DNA from: Clostridiales bacterium
GTDB taxonomy: Bacteria; Bacillota_A; Clostridia; Lachnospirales; Lachnospiraceae
Assembly (NCBI GenBank): GCA_030154385.1
Contig: JASKJZ010000092.1
Span: forward strand, 1 to 8,515
DNA: 8,515 nucleotides
Direction of reading: 5' to 3'
Below the pieces are notes generated by a model. The model searched no databases. It saw only the letters and a program-made list of their open reading frames with translations, and was not told the origin of the DNA. Positions within the stretch are counted from its first letter, which is position 1. The number at the start of each line of letters is the position of its first letter. The translations under genes were made by a program, and so were the position numbers. Below are positions 6,731 through 8,515 of this stretch, in pieces.

Positions 6731-7582
6731 ATGATAACTGTAGAAAATCTTTCGTTTGATTATGCAAAAAAAGAACAGTATGTCGTTTCTGATCTTTCAT
6801 TTCAAATTAACGAAGGCGAAATTTTTGGTTTCTTAGGTCCATCCGGCGCCGGAAAATCAACAGTACAAAACCTAATGACAGGGCTTTTAAAATTACAGAG
6901 AGGCCAAATCACCTATGATGGAGCAAGCATCCGTCATTTCGGAAAAGCATTTTTTAATCAAGTTGGCGTTTCTTTTGAGCAGCCCAATATTTACCCAACG
7001 TTAAGCGGGGAAGAAAATTTACGATACTTTGCTGGGCTTTTTTCCGTTCCCACCATACCTGTGGAAGAAATTCTAGAGAAGGTTGGACTTAAGGATCATG
7101 CAAAAAAGAAAGCAGGGGATTATTCAAAGGGTATGCGTCAGCGTCTTGTTTTTGCAAGAGCTCTGATAAACAAGCCACATTACTTATTTTTAGATGAACC
7201 CACCAGCGGACTTGACCCTGCAACATCAGCAAAAATCTGCGATTTAATCCGAGAGCAAAAACAGCGTGGCGCAGTCATTTTTCTTACTACGCACAACATG
7301 GAATTAGCCGACAAGTTGTGCGATAGGGTCGCCTTTTTAGAAGGTGGTAAGATACGAGTAATGGATACTCCCTATCACTTAAAATTACAGTATGGGGCGA
7401 GAACCATAACTATTTCTTACCGTAAAGACGGAAAGGAAATAAACGAACTGTTGGATTTAAACAGAGAAAAAGAAAAGATTGCATCGATTGTATCCAGTTA
7501 CGATATTATCACGCTTCATTCTTCGGAAGCTACGCTGGAAGATATTTTTATAAAAGTAACAGGACGGAGGTTGACCGTATGA
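6731..7582 (+). CDS. ABC-2 exporter ATP-binding protein, DrrA/NatA type
   Basis: This 283-residue cytoplasmic ATPase would energise the membrane protein encoded by the next gene. It is intact: A-loop aromatic Tyr11 (LSFDYA), Walker A GPSGAGKST (36-44), Q-loop in GVSFEQPNIY (about 84), signature YSKGMRQRL (the degenerate LSGGQ form common in DrrA, CcmA and bacitracin-resistance-type ATPases), Walker B LFLDEPTSGLDP, and switch His in TTHNM. The C-terminal extension ending TLEDIFIKVTGRRL is the usual regulatory tail of this group. The stop overlaps the next start as ATGA. Relatives export drugs such as daunorubicin, bacitracin or fluoroquinolones, or lantibiotics in self-protection; which applies here cannot be told. 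The strong promoter with two overlapping palindromes suggests that expression is inducible. Confidence 0.95.
   Translation: MITVENLSFDYAKKEQYVVSDLSFQINEGEIFGFLGPSGAGKSTVQNLMTGLLKLQRGQITYDGASIRHFGKAFFNQVGVSFEQPNIYPTLSGEENLRYFAGLFSVPTIPVEEILEKVGLKDHAKKKAGDYSKGMRQRLVFARALINKPHYLFLDEPTSGLDPATSAKICDLIREQKQRGAVIFLTTHNMELADKLCDRVAFLEGGKIRVMDTPYHLKLQYGARTITISYRKDGKEINELLDLNREKEKIASIVSSYDIITLHSSEATLEDIFIKVTGRRLTV
7566..7570 (+). promoter_or_regulatory. Ribosome binding site for the ABC-2 permease
   Basis: GGAGG lies eight bases before ATG 7579, within the last codons of the ATPase gene. This supports the short MKTIFSLIVI start and coupled translation. Confidence 0.75.
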
Positions 7583-8515
7583 AAACGATATTCTCCCTGA
7601 TTGTGATTGATCTAAAACTTATCTTAAAAAATATCTTTTTTTGGGTGCTGTTCGGTGTCTTGATTATGATTATCCTCGTTGTCAATTTTCTTATACCAAA
7701 AAAGATTCCTGTTACTTCTCCCGAGATTGTCACCTATGGCTTTGAAGTACCAGGATATAAGAGTGCTGACACCATAGCTCAACTAGAAGAACTGGTCAAA
7801 AGGGATTCTATCGTTGGCGTTATTTGGGAAAACGAAGCATATCACGTTTTGTCAAATAAGTTGAGTGAAAAACAAGCGAATGCTGCAATACTGCCATTTC
7901 TAGCCTCCAAAACAGAAACCACTAAAATTCATATTTCCAGGCTCGAGGGCGTGACGACGCCGACTCCTTTTAATAAGCGTTGCCTGCCTGTATTTATTTG
8001 CTTTGAGGCCGTGGTACAAGGATTTCTTCTTGCAGGTGTACTCATGTTAAATGAAAAATCAGGAAGAACGATACGTGCTTTGCAAGTGTCTCCCATTCAT
8101 GTAATCCATTACTGGGCAGCAAAAGTACTTTTGTTTTCTTTCTTAGGAAGTTTATACTCCTTATTAATGGCACTATTTACCATCGGCTATCACTTCCCTG
8201 TTATACCTTTTGTTGTGGTGTCAATGGCAGCGTCAGCTTTGTTTACCATGCTTGGAATGATTACTGCGGTCTTCTTTCATTCTTTAAACAACTGGTTTAT
8301 GTTTGCTTCGTTGCTCTTGGGAATTAATATGCTAACCATGTTTGCTTACCTGTTTCCTTCCCTGACATTTCCATTTATGAAAATTATTCCGTCCTATCCT
8401 TACATTTTCATCTATGAACAGCTACTATTTGGTAACGCTGCATTGATTTTTGACCTTGTCACGGTTATGGTATGGTTACTTATTCTTTGTCCGGCTAGTA
8501 TCATTTTCACTAAAA
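7579..8515 (+). CDS. ABC-2 type exporter permease, incomplete at 3' end
   Basis: The frame is open from ATG 7579 to the last base, giving 312 residues and no stop. The N-terminus MKTIFSLIVIDLKLILKNIF leads into a first helix at about 19-39. A roughly 95-residue mainly extracytoplasmic region follows, then helices at about 136-157, 180-202, 211-233, 240-260 and 289-311. That is the ABC-2 membrane plan. The segment LNEKSGRTIRALQVSPIHVI after the second helix matches the conserved cytoplasmic coupling motif of ABC-2 permeases (E-G-T-L-SP spacing), supporting partnership with the upstream ATPase, with which it overlaps by four bases. It resembles permeases annotated as fluoroquinolone exporters in Firmicutes, but that is a family impression and not evidence of substrate. 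A second permease gene often follows in such operons; this lies outside the window. Confidence 0.9.
   Translation, partial: MKTIFSLIVIDLKLILKNIFFWVLFGVLIMIILVVNFLIPKKIPVTSPEIVTYGFEVPGYKSADTIAQLEELVKRDSIVGVIWENEAYHVLSNKLSEKQANAAILPFLASKTETTKIHISRLEGVTTPTPFNKRCLPVFICFEAVVQGFLLAGVLMLNEKSGRTIRALQVSPIHVIHYWAAKVLLFSFLGSLYSLLMALFTIGYHFPVIPFVVVSMAASALFTMLGMITAVFFHSLNNWFMFASLLLGINMLTMFAYLFPSLTFPFMKIIPSYPYIFIYEQLLFGNAALIFDLVTVMVWLLILCPASIIFTK

Noticed and set aside
7548..7733. Minus-strand open frame across the ABC-2 ATPase/permease junction
   Set aside because: Overlaps two well supported genes and has no ribosome binding site.

Overview
The window looks like chromosomal DNA from a Bacillota (Firmicutes) bacterium. 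Supporting signs are strong GGAGG/AAGGAG ribosome binding sites 4-9 bases before most starts, TTGACA/TATAAT-type promoters with extended -10 elements, tightly packed genes with ATGA overlaps, and protein families typical of Bacilli and Clostridia. The genus cannot be fixed from sequence alone. There is no transposase, integrase, tRNA, rRNA or CRISPR array.

Layout. (1) Bases 1-345 (+) are the 3' end of a YtcJ-type amidohydrolase. (2) Convergent with it, bases 1448-373 (-) hold a methyl-accepting chemotaxis gene with two membrane helices, HAMP and a signalling domain but no extracellular sensor domain. It is split by a frameshift at the end of HAMP and is annotated as a pseudogene. (3) Bases 6556-1561 (-) are a tight four-gene operon: TetR-family repressor, MFS exporter, 773-residue FtsX-type ABC permease, and its MacB/LolD-type ATPase. 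The genes are separated by 22 bases, then overlap by 26 and 4 bases. (4) Bases 6557-6730 are a divergent control region with two good promoters and three palindromes. (5) From 6731 (+) runs a second ABC exporter: a DrrA/NatA-type ATPase and an ABC-2 permease that runs off the window end.

How it works together (inference). The centre of the window is a divergent drug- or peptide-efflux locus: one MFS pump and one FtsX-type ABC system behind a TetR repressor, and an ABC-2 exporter on the other side. The palindromes sit where a repressor would block both promoters, so the two arms are probably induced by a toxic compound. Substrates cannot be read from the sequence.

Most worth a second look: the operator cluster in the divergent region, the FtsX-partner ATPase that lacks the usual A-loop segment, and the frameshifted chemoreceptor, whose lesion is best explained by a 7-base deletion. 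The individual families are known. I see no clear evidence of an entirely new kind of system.
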